Source: CAYSLA01 sp964431685 (GTDB taxonomy: Bacteria; Armatimonadota; UBA5829). From it: a DNA stretch of 6,729 bases. A model generated the notes under the pieces. The model had not been told where the DNA came from. It did not search any database and saw only the letters and a program-made list of their open reading frames with translations. The stretch is taken from assembly GCA_964431685.1 (NCBI GenBank), contig CAYSLA010000180.1, forward strand, positions 1-6,729, written 5' to 3'. This document shows positions 6,506 through 6,729 of the stretch, one piece after another. The number at the start of each line of letters is the position of its first letter. The stretch's first letter is position 1. The translations under genes were made by a program, and so were the position numbers.

Positions 6506-6524
6506 TCCCGAATCAAGTTCGGGA
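6506..6524 (-). repeat. Sixth, inverted and shortened member of the palindrome family
   Basis: TCCCGAATCAAGTTCGGGA has 7-nt arms around TCAAG. Its reverse complement contains CCCGAACTTGATTCGGG, which equals the 25-nt repeat's palindrome minus one T in the left arm and one A in the right arm. The pairing is therefore kept. The AGCTTG extension is absent; instead the right flank reads TGACGG, which is shared with the tandem array that follows. Confidence 0.75.
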
Positions 6525-6685
6525 TGACGGCAAAGATGTGAGGGATGACGGCAGAGATGTGAGGGATGACGGCAGAGATGTGAGGGATGACGGCAGAGAT
6601 GTGAGGGATGACGGCAAAGATGTGAGGGATGACGGCAAAGATGTGAGGGATGACGGCAGGGATGTGAGGGATGACGGCAGGGATG
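6523..6685 (+). repeat. Tandem array of eight 21-nt units
   Basis: Units begin GATGACGGCA at 6523, 6544, 6565, 6586, 6607, 6628, 6649 and 6670, an exact 21-nt period; the last unit diverges after 16 nt. Units differ only at the fourth codon (AAA, AGA or AGG). In frame 1 they encode the heptad DDG(K/R)DVR without stops and connect segment D to EPEISGRGYL. Another frame gives a TGA in every full unit. There are no spacers, so this is not CRISPR. Confidence 0.93.
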
Positions 6686-6729
6686 AGCCGGAGATCTCCG
6701 GCAGGGGTTATCTCGCGGCGGATACGCCT

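Larger units (their letters stand above)
5914..6729 (+). pseudogene. Hypothetical gene split by palindromic repeats into segments in different frames, open at right edge
   Basis: High third-position GC and sensible composition identify four coding segments between repeats. A (5914-6075, frame 1): LPLYRGVRFLPILQTDPYGQ to FARDGAVAYIK. B (6101-6187, frame 2): IPRMPHRAIYKSDSVPLSLL to GTEGPVN. C (about 6215-6394, frame 2): VFERVNPKTLGPFAAVDFLT to PGLTAFLPPDCEF. D (from 6421, frame 1): MLDGSAQNSGVLTYRAFLLN and TDQGRWV, then through a 21-nt repeat array to EPEISGRGYLAADTP at the edge. A and B join exactly if 25 nt are removed. The B-C and C-D joins are each off by one base. The repeats bring in-frame TGA codons after A and B, so no single ORF exists. 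The 5' start is not found, and the family is unrecognised; segments C and D look beta-rich. Confidence 0.65.

Noticed and set aside
6127..6516. Minus-strand 129-codon reading over the repeat region
   Set aside because: It exists only because the palindromes are stop-free in that frame on the reverse strand; the plus-strand segments have much better codon use.
6523..6690. CRISPR or origin iterons formed by the 21-nt units
   Set aside because: Units are directly adjacent without spacers, keep an open frame joining coding sequence on both sides, and no replication gene or DnaA-box cluster accompanies them.

Overview
The window (about 57% GC by eye) looks like a bacterial accessory or catabolic locus from an uncultivated lineage. 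URO-D-superfamily proteins beside an SsfX3-like SGNH esterase and D-peptide hydrolases are common in Armatimonadota- and Lentisphaerae/Planctomycetes-type genomes. This assignment rests on remembered gene content; no rRNA, tRNA or other marker gene is visible.

Layout. (1) 2-646 (+) is the 3' part of a VanX/DdpX-type D-Ala-D-Ala dipeptidase, open at the left edge. It overlaps by ATGA with 643-1773 (+), a complete URO-D-superfamily protein with a methyltransferase-like HxC zinc motif. A short frameshifted coding scrap follows (1770-1879). (2) On the minus strand, a second URO-D-family gene (3866 down to 2925) is broken by a 51-nt hairpin element, an apparent internal deletion and about three frameshifts. 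Downstream of it, 23 nt away, is an intact SGNH/GDSL hydrolase (2901 to 1876). (3) A divergent intergenic region (3867-4156) carries a plausible sigma-70 promoter for dppA (from 4157), an M55 D-aminopeptidase with all metal ligands. Its C-terminus is lost at an abrupt join near 4830. (4) From there an unrecognised gene runs to 5621, followed by a strong hairpin. (5) 5866-6729 holds a gene cut into coding segments by copies of a 25-nt palindromic repeat. The segments sit in different frames. The gene then runs through an array of eight 21-nt tandem repeats and is still open at the right edge.

Functional theme. Two D-stereospecific peptidases (DdpX-like and DppA-like) lie within about 5 kb, which suggests salvage of D-Ala-containing peptides. 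The URO-D-like proteins suggest a corrinoid-type methyl-transfer or demethylation step whose substrate cannot be read from sequence. The SGNH hydrolase suggests deacylation of a sugar or polymer.

The most notable feature is structural. Small palindromic elements of two kinds interrupt coding sequence, one repeat copy keeps its palindrome through paired changes in opposite arms, and a 21-nt array appears to have grown from a repeat flank. Natural gene decay and assembly or sequencing error both remain possible for the frameshifts and for the join near 4830.
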